From assembly GCA_963773945.1 (NCBI GenBank), contig CAVZDD010000003.1, positions 310,001-374,000 on the forward strand: a DNA stretch of 64,000 nucleotides, read 5' to 3'. The stretch's first letter is position 1; every line of letters starts with the position of its first letter. Shown here in pieces: positions 49,311-56,386 of the stretch. The notes beneath the pieces are model-generated. The model did not search any database. It saw only the letters and a program-made list of their open reading frames with translations, and was not told the DNA's origin. This stretch comes from JAKIWV01 sp963773945. Its GTDB lineage: Archaea > Thermoplasmatota > Thermoplasmata > Lutacidiplasmatales > UBA184. Made by a program: the position numbers and the translations under genes.

Positions 49311-49553
49311 ATGATGTCAACACCCGATCCGGTCACGAGCATCCCCATCCATCAATCGACCCTGCGAGCCCTTCGAGGAGCCAAGATGGCCGACCAGACA
49401 TGGGACGACTTCCTGATGGCTCTCGCGGACGACTATATTGCCCCAGCGCTTCAGGCGGATCTCAACCGTCGGCTCCGGACCGAACGGGTCGTGAGCGGCG
49501 CGGAGATGAAGGCCGAGTTTGAACAGAGGAGGGGACGGCGTGGCCGGTCGTAG
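49311..49553 (+). CDS. Antitoxin of a RelE-type toxin-antitoxin pair
   Basis: The product has 80 residues. VTSIPIHQSTLRALRGAKMA and TWDDFLMALADDYI form the strand-helix-helix pattern shared with the antitoxins at 13684 and 14300; the basic, Glu-rich C-terminus (SGAEMKAEFEQRRGRR) would bind the toxin. A TATA box TTTATA at 49285-49290 stands 21-25 bases before ATG 49311/49314, so the gene is leaderless. The inverted repeat CATT-GTGAT-AATG (49301-49313) overlaps the start and could be the autoregulatory operator. Confidence 0.7.
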   Translation: MMSTPDPVTSIPIHQSTLRALRGAKMADQTWDDFLMALADDYIAPALQADLNRRLRTERVVSGAEMKAEFEQRRGRRGRS

Positions 49554-49860
49554 ACCGGCAGACGACTGGCCCGACTTTACTTTCAGTGCGCAGTTGCAGT
49601 TCTGGGCATTGCCCGCGGAAGCCATCGAGGCGTTCGCGGCCATCTTCCCCGAGCTCACTCGCTCGCCGCAGCGCCCTTCTCCGACGTTGGACATTGCGCC
49701 GCTCCGCGCCGATCCATCCCGGTGGCGCTTGAAGGTGGTCGGGTACCGGGCACTCTACCAAATCCGTCACGGAAGGCCTCTCATCGAGAAGATTCTTCTT
49801 CGTACCTCCCGAACGTACCAAGACTTCGAAACATACAGACGACACTCTTCGGGGCGTTAG
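49540..49860 (+). CDS. RelE/ParE-family toxin
   Basis: The product has 106 residues. LQFWALPAEAIEAFAAIFPE forms the N-terminal helices, then LDIAPLRADPSRWRLKVVGY, YRALYQIRHGRPLIEKILLR, TSRTYQDF: the RelE sheet with the conserved xRLRxGxYRalY pattern. The GTG at 49540, 5 bases after GGAGGGG (49528-49534), overlaps the antitoxin end by 14 bases. mRNA cleavage is the usual activity of the family but is inferred here. The pair sits inside the tRNA-flanked region. Confidence 0.7.
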   Translation: MAGRRPADDWPDFTFSAQLQFWALPAEAIEAFAAIFPELTRSPQRPSPTLDIAPLRADPSRWRLKVVGYRALYQIRHGRPLIEKILLRTSRTYQDFETYRRHSSGR

Positions 49861-50134
49861 CTAGCAGAGGCCGGGCGTTGTCACTAAGGAGACCCTCCCC
49901 CGCTGTGAGATTTGTTTCCGTCTAGTTGTTCGACTCTGGACTGCTGGTTTCGGGCCCGCTCTTCACACGCGGGAGGGACCCGATTTGAGGGAGCCAGCGG
50001 CGCACGGCCGGTTCACGAACCGCGAAGTTGTGGAAGCGGTCTTATTCGCAATCACCGCGCCCCGGGTTTGCGCCGACCCCGTCATCGTGCTCGACAACAT
50101 GTGGCGGGAATAATCTCAGCGAACCGATTCCGCC

Positions 50135-50207
50135 AGCCACCGGAGGGACTTGAACCCTCGACCTGCTGATTACGAATCAGCTGCTCTGCCAACTGAGCTA
50201 CGGTGGC
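50135..50207 (-). tRNA. tRNA-Thr (anticodon CGT)
   Basis: On the minus strand the acceptor stem GCCACCG pairs with CGGTGGC. A D arm (GCTC ... GAGC), an anticodon stem GCTGA/TCAGC with loop TTCGTAA (anticodon CGT, reading ACG), and a T arm GAGGG-TTCAAGT-CCCTC follow. The discriminator is U, typical of archaeal tRNA-Thr. CCA is not encoded and no intron is present. Its 3' end has two degenerate copies to the left, at 49189 and 48343. Confidence 0.95.
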
Positions 50208-50292
50208 GCCGCGCGAGGACCAGGAAGTCCCTCCTATAACCGTGATTGCCGGCGCCCTCGGAATGGGGCCGAGCCCCTGCTCGAAGTTCACA

Positions 50293-50823
50293 CTAGGTCG
50301 TCGTGGAGGAGGCGTCCCGCTCCGCAATCCGCCGGAGCCGCTCGACGGCGCCAATCTCCTCGAGGTACTTCGTGACGGCGGGCGGCACGAGTTCTTGCCA
50401 CGGCTGGCCTTGCGCGATCCGCCGCCGGACTATCGCGCCCTGGAACCTTTCCCGCTCGACCAGCGGGGGGGATTCGACCCGGACCCGTTCTCGCTCGAAC
50501 AACAGCCGAGTGAGGGGATTGTTCGTGTAGACTACATCGAAGGGCGGCAAAAGACCTCGGAGATAGGCGACCCACTGGGCGTGCTGGTGGATGTCCGTAA
50601 CCGGTATCGGCAGGCATCGGTCGAGGCGCGCCTCGGACAGGGCCCGCTGGACCATCTCGACACGCTCGCCGGCGGTGAACGGGTTTTCTGTGGTGAACGA
50701 CTCCTGCGCGCTGCCGATCACGAGCAGGAGCGACGCATCGGGATGGGAGCGTCGCAGGTCGGAGATGACCGCGAGATGGCCGCGGTGGAACGGCTGGAAC
50801 CGACCAACGAGGAGCGCGGTCAC
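50293..50823 (-). CDS. nadM: Nicotinamide-nucleotide adenylyltransferase, archaeal type
   Basis: The product has 176 residues, matching archaeal NadM, which joins NMN and ATP to form NAD+. LLVGRFQPFHRGHLAVI contains the nucleotidyltransferase HxGH motif, followed by VIGSAQESFTTENPFTAGER, IPVTDIHQHAQWVAYLRGLL, VVYTNNPLTRLLF and FQGAIVRRRI (the SxxxR-like nucleotide site). The GTG start at 50823 gives the exact family N-terminus. It lies 13 bases after the small zinc protein and downstream of LonB on the same strand, a likely operon. Confidence 0.95.
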   Translation of the reverse strand: MTALLVGRFQPFHRGHLAVISDLRRSHPDASLLLVIGSAQESFTTENPFTAGERVEMVQRALSEARLDRCLPIPVTDIHQHAQWVAYLRGLLPPFDVVYTNNPLTRLLFERERVRVESPPLVERERFQGAIVRRRIAQGQPWQELVPPAVTKYLEEIGAVERLRRIAERDASSTTT

Positions 50824-50836
50824 GTCGGTCCCCGGC

Positions 50837-50983
50837 CTATTCGGGCTCGAGGTCCTCGACGTCGTCCAGGAACTCGTCGATGTGGGGGCATCGGGCGGTC
50901 AGGTAATGCCGGCAATGACGGCAATGGGTATCGTCAAGACCGCGGGCGAGCGCCCCATTGAACTCGTAACAGGGGCGGTTCAT
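50837..50983 (-). CDS. 48-residue Cys/His protein
   Basis: The ATG at 50983 (MNRPCYEFNGALARGLDDTH) is followed by CRHCRHYLTARCPHIDEF and an acidic tail. The CxxC plus CPH arrangement suggests a single small zinc site. A longer frame starting at GTG 51094 would overlap the LonB stop, and its first 37 residues look non-coding. It lies between LonB and NadM on the same strand. No named family is recognised. Confidence 0.6.
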   Translation of the reverse strand: MNRPCYEFNGALARGLDDTHCRHCRHYLTARCPHIDEFLDDVEDLEPE

Positions 50984-51090
50984 GAAGCGGTCCTCGCCGG
51001 GGGATTCCTCCGGCGCCGGACTGACGGGGAATTGCGAGCCGCGAGTCGTTCGCTCCCACCCTCGGTGCGAGGGAACCCGAATGGCGCCCT

Positions 51091-53163
51091 TCACGATCCG
51101 GCCACCGGACGACCCGGCGGGGTCTTGACCGGCGACACGGCCGGCACATCAATCCGCGACGTGGCGTGGACCATGGCAGCAAGCCGTTCGAGAAGCGATT
51201 CCTTCTTCGCGCCCTGCCCGACGAGGGCGTAGCGAAGCACATCGCGAAGCGTTTCGACCGGAATGACTTCGATCATGCTGATGTAACGGCTCTCGAGCAC
51301 GAGGTCCGAGAGGTTGTCGGCGGGGACCAGCACGCGCTTGAGTCCGGCGTCGGCGGCCGCCTCGACCTTGGCCGTGACACCCCCGACCGGCAGCACCTGC
51401 CCGCGGACCGAGAGCGAGCCGGTCATCGCGAGCGCCTGGTCGACGGGCACCCCTTCGAGAGCGCTGATCACGGCGGTCGCGATGGAGACCGACGCGGAGT
51501 CGCCCTCCACGCCGTCCGAGGTACCGACGAACTGGATGTGGATATCGTAGCGAGAGATGTCCTCACCGGTGTACTTCTTGATTAGGGCACTCACGTTCTG
51601 GACCGCTTCCTTTGCGATCTCGCCCAGCTTGCCTGTGGCCACGACCACGCCGCCGTCCTTCGTCTGGGCCGGGGTGACTTCGGCCACGATCGGAAGGACG
51701 ATGCCCGAGAACTCGGCCATGCCGGTCTGCGCGTTGATCGCTGCGAGGCCGTTGACCATCCCGACGGCCGCACCCTCGGTGTTGAACATCCGGTATTCGC
51801 GGCGCCGTTCGATGTATCGGTCGGCGATCTGTTGCTCGAGCGATCGGCTCGCCCGCTTGGCCCGGACTACGTGGGCGGCGGTAACGATGGGGGCACTATC
51901 CGAGTTCGCGATGTCGCCGGCGACGCGTACCAATCCGCCGAGCTCACGTAGTCGAAGGGTCAACTGTCCGCTGCGCCCCGCACGGCGTTGGGCTTCTCGA
52001 ATGACTTCGGTCGTAGCGCCCGGGTCGAAGTGGGGAATTTTCTTATCCTTCACGACTTCCTGCGCCACGAATCGGACGAGCTTCATCCGGTTCACGGGCG
52101 TGTCGGCCATCGTCGTGTTGACGTAGATTTCGTAGCCGTAGCCGCGGATACGGGACCGCAAGGCAGGGTGCATCGTCTGCACGCTATCGACGTTCCCCGC
52201 GGCGACGAGAATGAAGTCACAGGGCACGGGCTCGGTCTTGACCATCGCGCCGGCAGACCGCTCCGACTGACCGACGATCGGGAATTTCTTCTCTTGGAGG
52301 GCGGTGAGCAGCGAGTGTTGGCTCTCGATTTTGAGCAGGTTTATCTCGTCGATGAAGAGCACGCCACCGTGGGCCTTGTGAATCGCCCCGATCTCGACGC
52401 GCTCGTGCGGCGGCGTCTCCAGTCCGCCCGACTGGAACGGGTCGTGCTTGACGTCCCCGAGGAGCGCCCCGGCGTGCGCGCCGGTCGCATCGATAAACGG
52501 TGGACGCTCGTCCGGCGTGTGCGTAACGAGTAACTTCGCGACACCGACTCCGCCGGAATCGCGACCCGAACCGAAGCGCACGACGGCCCAGAGGATGATA
52601 ATCACCAGAAGGCCGATCAGGATCGCGTCGTAGTCTGGGGGGTGAGAGGTCCAGACGATGAATGCTACGAAGGCAAAAACGAGCAGGGCCGCAACCACGA
52701 GGAAGATCGTTCGTTGTTCCTTCCGCTGGGCCGCCTCGAGCTTCTGGGCGGCGACGATCTCTTTCCCCTTCCCGGCGGGGACCACGCGGATCTTGGGCTC
52801 GTTGGAATCCTCTGTGTTCGCATACGCAAGAATGTCTTGGAGTTGCTCCTTCGGGAGGAAGTCGGTCATGGCGCGGGCGAGCATGCTCTTGCCCGTCCCG
52901 GGTTCGCCGATGAGGATCATGTGCCGTTTTTGAGCGGCGGCTTTCTTGGCGACCTCGACGGCCTCGTCCTGACCGATGACCTGGTCGATCAGCTTCGGGG
53001 GAACCTCGAGCTGCGCGGTGGTCTGATAGTTGAGGGTCTTGCCCCACGCTTCGAGCTCGTCAGAGCCGGTGGTCATTGTTACGGGGGCCGCCGCATCGGG
53101 CGCAGGTGTTTCTTCTGGCGTATTTGCCCCCGAAAGTATCCTCTGGTTGCCCGGGGTGGCCAC
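51091..53163 (-). CDS. lonB: Archaeal membrane-bound Lon protease (LonB)
   Basis: The product has 690 residues and performs ATP-driven degradation of membrane and soluble proteins. Walker A GEPGTGKS (86-93) is followed by an insert with two membrane helices (about 152-171 and 179-196), the mark of archaeal LonB. Walker B is GGVLFIDEINLL, with a sensor region around LRSRIRGYGYEI. The C-terminal protease domain has the Ser of GVEGDSASVS and the Lys of GGVTAKVEAA, forming the Ser-Lys dyad. The GTG at 53163 is 26 bases after a TATATA box (53189-53194), giving a leaderless start. Confidence 0.95.
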   Translation of the reverse strand: MATPGNQRILSGANTPEETPAPDAAAPVTMTTGSDELEAWGKTLNYQTTAQLEVPPKLIDQVIGQDEAVEVAKKAAAQKRHMILIGEPGTGKSMLARAMTDFLPKEQLQDILAYANTEDSNEPKIRVVPAGKGKEIVAAQKLEAAQRKEQRTIFLVVAALLVFAFVAFIVWTSHPPDYDAILIGLLVIIILWAVVRFGSGRDSGGVGVAKLLVTHTPDERPPFIDATGAHAGALLGDVKHDPFQSGGLETPPHERVEIGAIHKAHGGVLFIDEINLLKIESQHSLLTALQEKKFPIVGQSERSAGAMVKTEPVPCDFILVAAGNVDSVQTMHPALRSRIRGYGYEIYVNTTMADTPVNRMKLVRFVAQEVVKDKKIPHFDPGATTEVIREAQRRAGRSGQLTLRLRELGGLVRVAGDIANSDSAPIVTAAHVVRAKRASRSLEQQIADRYIERRREYRMFNTEGAAVGMVNGLAAINAQTGMAEFSGIVLPIVAEVTPAQTKDGGVVVATGKLGEIAKEAVQNVSALIKKYTGEDISRYDIHIQFVGTSDGVEGDSASVSIATAVISALEGVPVDQALAMTGSLSVRGQVLPVGGVTAKVEAAADAGLKRVLVPADNLSDLVLESRYISMIEVIPVETLRDVLRYALVGQGAKKESLLERLAAMVHATSRIDVPAVSPVKTPPGRPVAGS

Positions 53164-53188
53164 TTCAAGCGAAACGAGGGTCGCGCCG

Positions 53189-53194
53189 TATATA
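53189..53194 (-). promoter_or_regulatory. TATA box of lonB
   Basis: TATATA on the minus strand, 26 bases before the GTG start codon; consistent with leaderless archaeal transcription. Confidence 0.7.
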
Positions 53195-53347
53195 CCCTTT
53201 CGGTCGAGCTACTGCCACCGGCTGGGACCTCCGGGCAGGCTCGCCGCTCTTGGGGTTCTTTGGGGGCCCTCGAACCCCCACGGGAGTAATCAAGCGTTAC
53301 CTCGCCCTAAAGTACGGCGAGTCGGTGAATCAAGACCTCCGGAACGG

Positions 53348-54244
53348 GTGGTCATCCTGACGCGTATACTCTACGGCAAACCGGTGAGCGAAGCGCTCCT
53401 CCAAGAAGTGCGTTCGCGTATCACACGACGTGGCCCAGGGGCTCCGCGCCCGGCCTTCGCAAGTGTCCATATCGGCTCGGGGGGACCCTTCGCGTTCTAT
53501 CTCCGTCAACAAGAGCGCAGCGCTCAGGCCGTGGGAATTGGATTCCACGACGTACCGCTACCGGATACGACGACGACGCAGGAGCTTCAGGAAAAAGTAC
53601 GGACTCTGGAAGCCGATCGTTCGGTGCATGCGGTGCTGGTCCAGCATCCGCTGCCGGCGGGAGTGGAGTTCCAACCCGTGGTCGACGAACTATCGCCAGA
53701 AAAAGACGTGGACGGCGTGGGTTCGATAAATCTGGGCCGCCTCGTAGAGGGCCATCCGATACAGGCACCCGCCGTCGCGCTCGCCGTCCTTCAGATCCTC
53801 CGACATTACTCGATTCCTACCAGGGGGCGCCGTATGACCGTCATCGGACGGTCCTCGACGGTGGGTCGCCCGCTGGCGCTGCTCCTCTCGGCCCGGGGAG
53901 AGTCGGGGGACGCGACCGTGACGCTCGCCCATTCTCGCACACTCCGACTCCCCGAAACGCTTGCGGGGAGCGAGGTCGTCGTCAGCTGCGCCGGGGTTCC
54001 CGGATTACTCCACCGAGACGTCGTTCCCACAGGATCGGTGGTAGTCGACGTGGGCCTGAGCAGCGTCGCCGACAGCTCGACTCCCTCTGGGTTCCGTGCC
54101 GCGGGCGACGCGGATGCGGTGTCTCTCGAGGGATGGGTCGAAGCGCTCACGCCCGTACCGGGCGGCGTCGGTCCGGTGACCGCCGCGCAACTCATGTGGA
54201 ACGTGGTCACCGGTTGGGAACGGCAAGTCGGAGGGAGCCCATGA
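53348..54244 (+). CDS. folD: FolD-family methylenetetrahydrofolate dehydrogenase/cyclohydrolase, catalytic Lys replaced
   Basis: The product has 298 residues, interconverting methylene- and formyl-tetrahydrofolate. Typical blocks are AVLVQHPLPAGV, PEKDVDGVGSINLGRL, MTVIGRSSTVGRPLALLL (NADP site) and PVPGGVGPVTAAQLMWNVV. In the first active-site block (IGSGGPFAFYLRQQERSAQA) the Tyr is kept (Y51), but the position of the conserved Lys four residues later is Gln (Q55). That Lys is needed for cyclohydrolase in studied enzymes, so the protein may be only a dehydrogenase. GTG 53348 is the best start. The next gene overlaps its stop (ATGA). Confidence 0.85.
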   Translation: MVILTRILYGKPVSEALLQEVRSRITRRGPGAPRPAFASVHIGSGGPFAFYLRQQERSAQAVGIGFHDVPLPDTTTTQELQEKVRTLEADRSVHAVLVQHPLPAGVEFQPVVDELSPEKDVDGVGSINLGRLVEGHPIQAPAVALAVLQILRHYSIPTRGRRMTVIGRSSTVGRPLALLLSARGESGDATVTLAHSRTLRLPETLAGSEVVVSCAGVPGLLHRDVVPTGSVVVDVGLSSVADSSTPSGFRAAGDADAVSLEGWVEALTPVPGGVGPVTAAQLMWNVVTGWERQVGGSP

Positions 54245-54600
54245 CCCCCCCGGATTCCCCGAACCCAACGGGTGCCCCCGCGGTCGTGCTTCACTGTCGG
54301 GACTGTCCTATGTGGTACGGGGGAGAGGACGATGGCTGGGGCCCGTGTTCGCTCAAACACCAGCGGGGCGACGTGCGCTACCTGACACACGGCAGCCACG
54401 TATGCGACGAGAACTACACTCCTCCACCGACACGGATCGCGGGAAACGCAGCGGCGTTGAGCGGGGTACGTTCCACTTCGAGCGCATCGGCCGTCGGATA
54501 CACTTCCACGGTGAATGCGGGAAATCGAAGACGCCGCGCAAACCGACGCAGTCGATCTGGCGCGAGCTCGACGCGCCGCCGGACCGGGTCGACCCGGTAA
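54241..54600 (+). CDS. Small Cys/His metal-binding protein
   Basis: The product has 119 residues in the open frame, the first 70 of which look real: APAVVLHCRDCPMWYGGEDD, then GWGPCSLKHQRGDVRYLTHG and SHVCDENY give a CxxC-C-H-C metal site (probably zinc). The Arg/Ser-rich remainder lies entirely over the 3' end of the opposite radical SAM gene, so the native stop may have been lost. The ATG at 54241 overlaps the FolD stop, so the two are coupled. Family unknown. Confidence 0.6.
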   Translation: MTPPDSPNPTGAPAVVLHCRDCPMWYGGEDDGWGPCSLKHQRGDVRYLTHGSHVCDENYTPPPTRIAGNAAALSGVRSTSSASAVGYTSTVNAGNRRRRANRRSRSGASSTRRRTGSTR

Positions 54601-55595
54601 TCGCTGGCGGGAACGCCGCCCACGGACCCGATCGCCGCCACGACGCGAGGCAGTTGGAGATCGTCGGCGGCCTCGACCACTCCGAGAAGGATCGTACCAT
54701 CTTCCGTCTGGTCGGCGAAGGAAGGAGCCGTCCGCTCGGCGCGTCGCAACAACCGTTTCCGGAGCTGGACGCTGTCCTTGAATCGGGAGGAGCAGTAATG
54801 CAGCGGAGTCGACAGTCGCATCTCCCGGACAAGTTTCTCGGCGGTCGCCCGGCTCCCCTTGACGCCCCATCCGTTCCAGGCGTCGACCCTGTACCCGTGC
54901 CCCCGGAGGGCGGTCTCGTTGGTCGCGGAAAATTCCATCTCGTTGAGATTGATGAAATCGAGATGCAATCGGTCGAGCGAACGGAGGAGTCGACGGAGCT
55001 CCTTCTCCTTCTCGGGGAGGACGGGGATCTCGACGCCCCGTCGGATCCCCCAGGAGGGCGCCGCCGCAAGGACCTCCCGATACGCTGAGCCGTGGCTCTC
55101 CAACGACCCCCACAGGTAATGGGGGATGTGCAATCGGAACTCGTCGAGCCCGGCCCGCGCGAGACGCTCGAGCTTCTCCGGGTTCGGTTCATGTGTGTAG
55201 AGGTGGATATGATGGTCCGGGCCAAACTCCGATTTGAGTAACTCGACGTAGTGGACCGTTCGGTCGATCACGCCCAGCGGGTCGCCGCCGGTGATCCCGG
55301 TACCTGCCGCTCCGATCGCTCGGGCTTCCGCCAGAACGTCGGCGTCCGTCTGTACAAGCCGTTCGTTCGCATAGACGACATCCAGCTGGTTTCGGCGCTC
55401 CGACACGGGACAGTAGAAGCAGCGGAAGCGACAAAGCCCGGTCACGAACAGGACGAGCTTCTTGCCTTCCTGACACTGCTCACAGCCTGGGGAGAGCGCC
55501 CCCCGATGGCTGGAGGCCATGGGGAGGAGCTGGATCGTCTCGAATTCCATGGTCAAGGCTCCATCCGGGTTCGAGTATAGCGTTGCCGACGGCAT
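54414..55595 (-). CDS. Radical SAM protein (COG2108-like)
   Basis: The product has 393 residues. GLCRFRCFYCPVSERR holds the CxxxCxxC cluster that binds the 4Fe-4S and SAM, followed by GTGITGGDPL (SAM-binding GGE-like motif), HHIHLYTHEPNPEKLERLAR, LDEFRLHIPHYLWGSLESHG, GVEIPVLPEKEKELRRL and INLNEMEFSATN. This order matches the COG2108 group related to pyruvate-formate-lyase activating enzyme; the substrate is not known. A further Cys pair (GCEQCQEG) at the N-terminus may bind an extra cluster or zinc. The ATG is at 55595. Confidence 0.85.
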   Translation of the reverse strand: MPSATLYSNPDGALTMEFETIQLLPMASSHRGALSPGCEQCQEGKKLVLFVTGLCRFRCFYCPVSERRNQLDVVYANERLVQTDADVLAEARAIGAAGTGITGGDPLGVIDRTVHYVELLKSEFGPDHHIHLYTHEPNPEKLERLARAGLDEFRLHIPHYLWGSLESHGSAYREVLAAAPSWGIRRGVEIPVLPEKEKELRRLLRSLDRLHLDFINLNEMEFSATNETALRGHGYRVDAWNGWGVKGSRATAEKLVREMRLSTPLHYCSSRFKDSVQLRKRLLRRAERTAPSFADQTEDGTILLGVVEAADDLQLPRVVAAIGSVGGVPASDYRVDPVRRRVELAPDRLRRFARRLRFPAFTVEVYPTADALEVERTPLNAAAFPAIRVGGGV

Positions 55596-55645
55596 CTCGT
55601 TAAGCCTCTCCCTTCGTTGCCCACCCCCTCAATCGGGGGCCGTTC

Positions 55646-56362
55646 GTGGCAGACAATTTCAACCAATTGCGGGGTGAGGTCGTAGGGTGCCGCCAATGTC
55701 CGCGGCTGGTATCCTACCGAGAACGAATCGCCCACGAGAAGAAGAAGCAATTCCGCGGCGACACTTACTGGGGCCGACCTGTGCCGGGATTTGGTGACCC
55801 GGCCGCCCGGCTGGTTCTCGTGGGGCTCGCGCCGGCGGCGCATGGGTCGAACCGTACAGGACGGGTGTTCACGGGGGATCGGTCCGCGGAGTTCCTCGTC
55901 GGCGGCCTCCACGCCGCCGGGTTCGCGAACCAACCGCACTCCACGGCTCGGGGAGATGGGCTGCGATACACCGACGCGTACCTGACCGCGGCGGTCCGAT
56001 GCGTTCCGCCCGACAACCGGCCGACGCCGGCGGAGAAAGCCAACTGTCTCCCCTACTTGGCCAGAGAACTTCGACTTCTAACGCAGGCCCGGTCCCTCCT
56101 GGCCCTGGGGGGGTTTGCCTGGGATGCGCTGCGCGATTCCATTCCCGAACTCTACGGAGTTCCACGACCGAGTGTGGAGTTCGCCCACGGACGGTGCGTG
56201 CCGCTCGGACCGGGTCACCCAATGCTCTGGGCGTCGTACCACCCAAGCCCGCAGAACACTAACACCGGAAAGTTGACCCCGCGGATGTTCGCGGAGCTCC
56301 TCGAGCATATTCGAGCCTCGTGGTCGACGAATTCCTCCCCCCCGACTCGTCGCCAGGGTTAA
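55646..56362 (+). CDS. Uracil-DNA glycosylase, family 5 (UDGb)
   Basis: The product has 238 residues. It removes uracil and other deaminated bases from DNA. GCRQCPRLVSYRERIAHEKK with later Cys (VRCVPPDN, ANCLPYL) provides the 4Fe-4S ligands. The family 5 motif LVGLAPAAHGSNRTGRVFTG lacks the polar catalytic residue of family 4, as expected for UDGb, and HPSPQNTNTGKL is the DNA-intercalating motif. GTG 55646 gives the family N-terminus. It lies between the radical SAM gene and tgtA. Confidence 0.92.
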   Translation: MADNFNQLRGEVVGCRQCPRLVSYRERIAHEKKKQFRGDTYWGRPVPGFGDPAARLVLVGLAPAAHGSNRTGRVFTGDRSAEFLVGGLHAAGFANQPHSTARGDGLRYTDAYLTAAVRCVPPDNRPTPAEKANCLPYLARELRLLTQARSLLALGGFAWDALRDSIPELYGVPRPSVEFAHGRCVPLGPGHPMLWASYHPSPQNTNTGKLTPRMFAELLEHIRASWSTNSSPPTRRQG

Positions 56363-56386
56363 TCCCTCACCTCCTTGGACGCACCG

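Noticed and set aside
50245..50961. A plus-strand frame of about 250 residues over nadM
   Set aside because: It is antisense to nadM, which has full family motifs on the minus strand.
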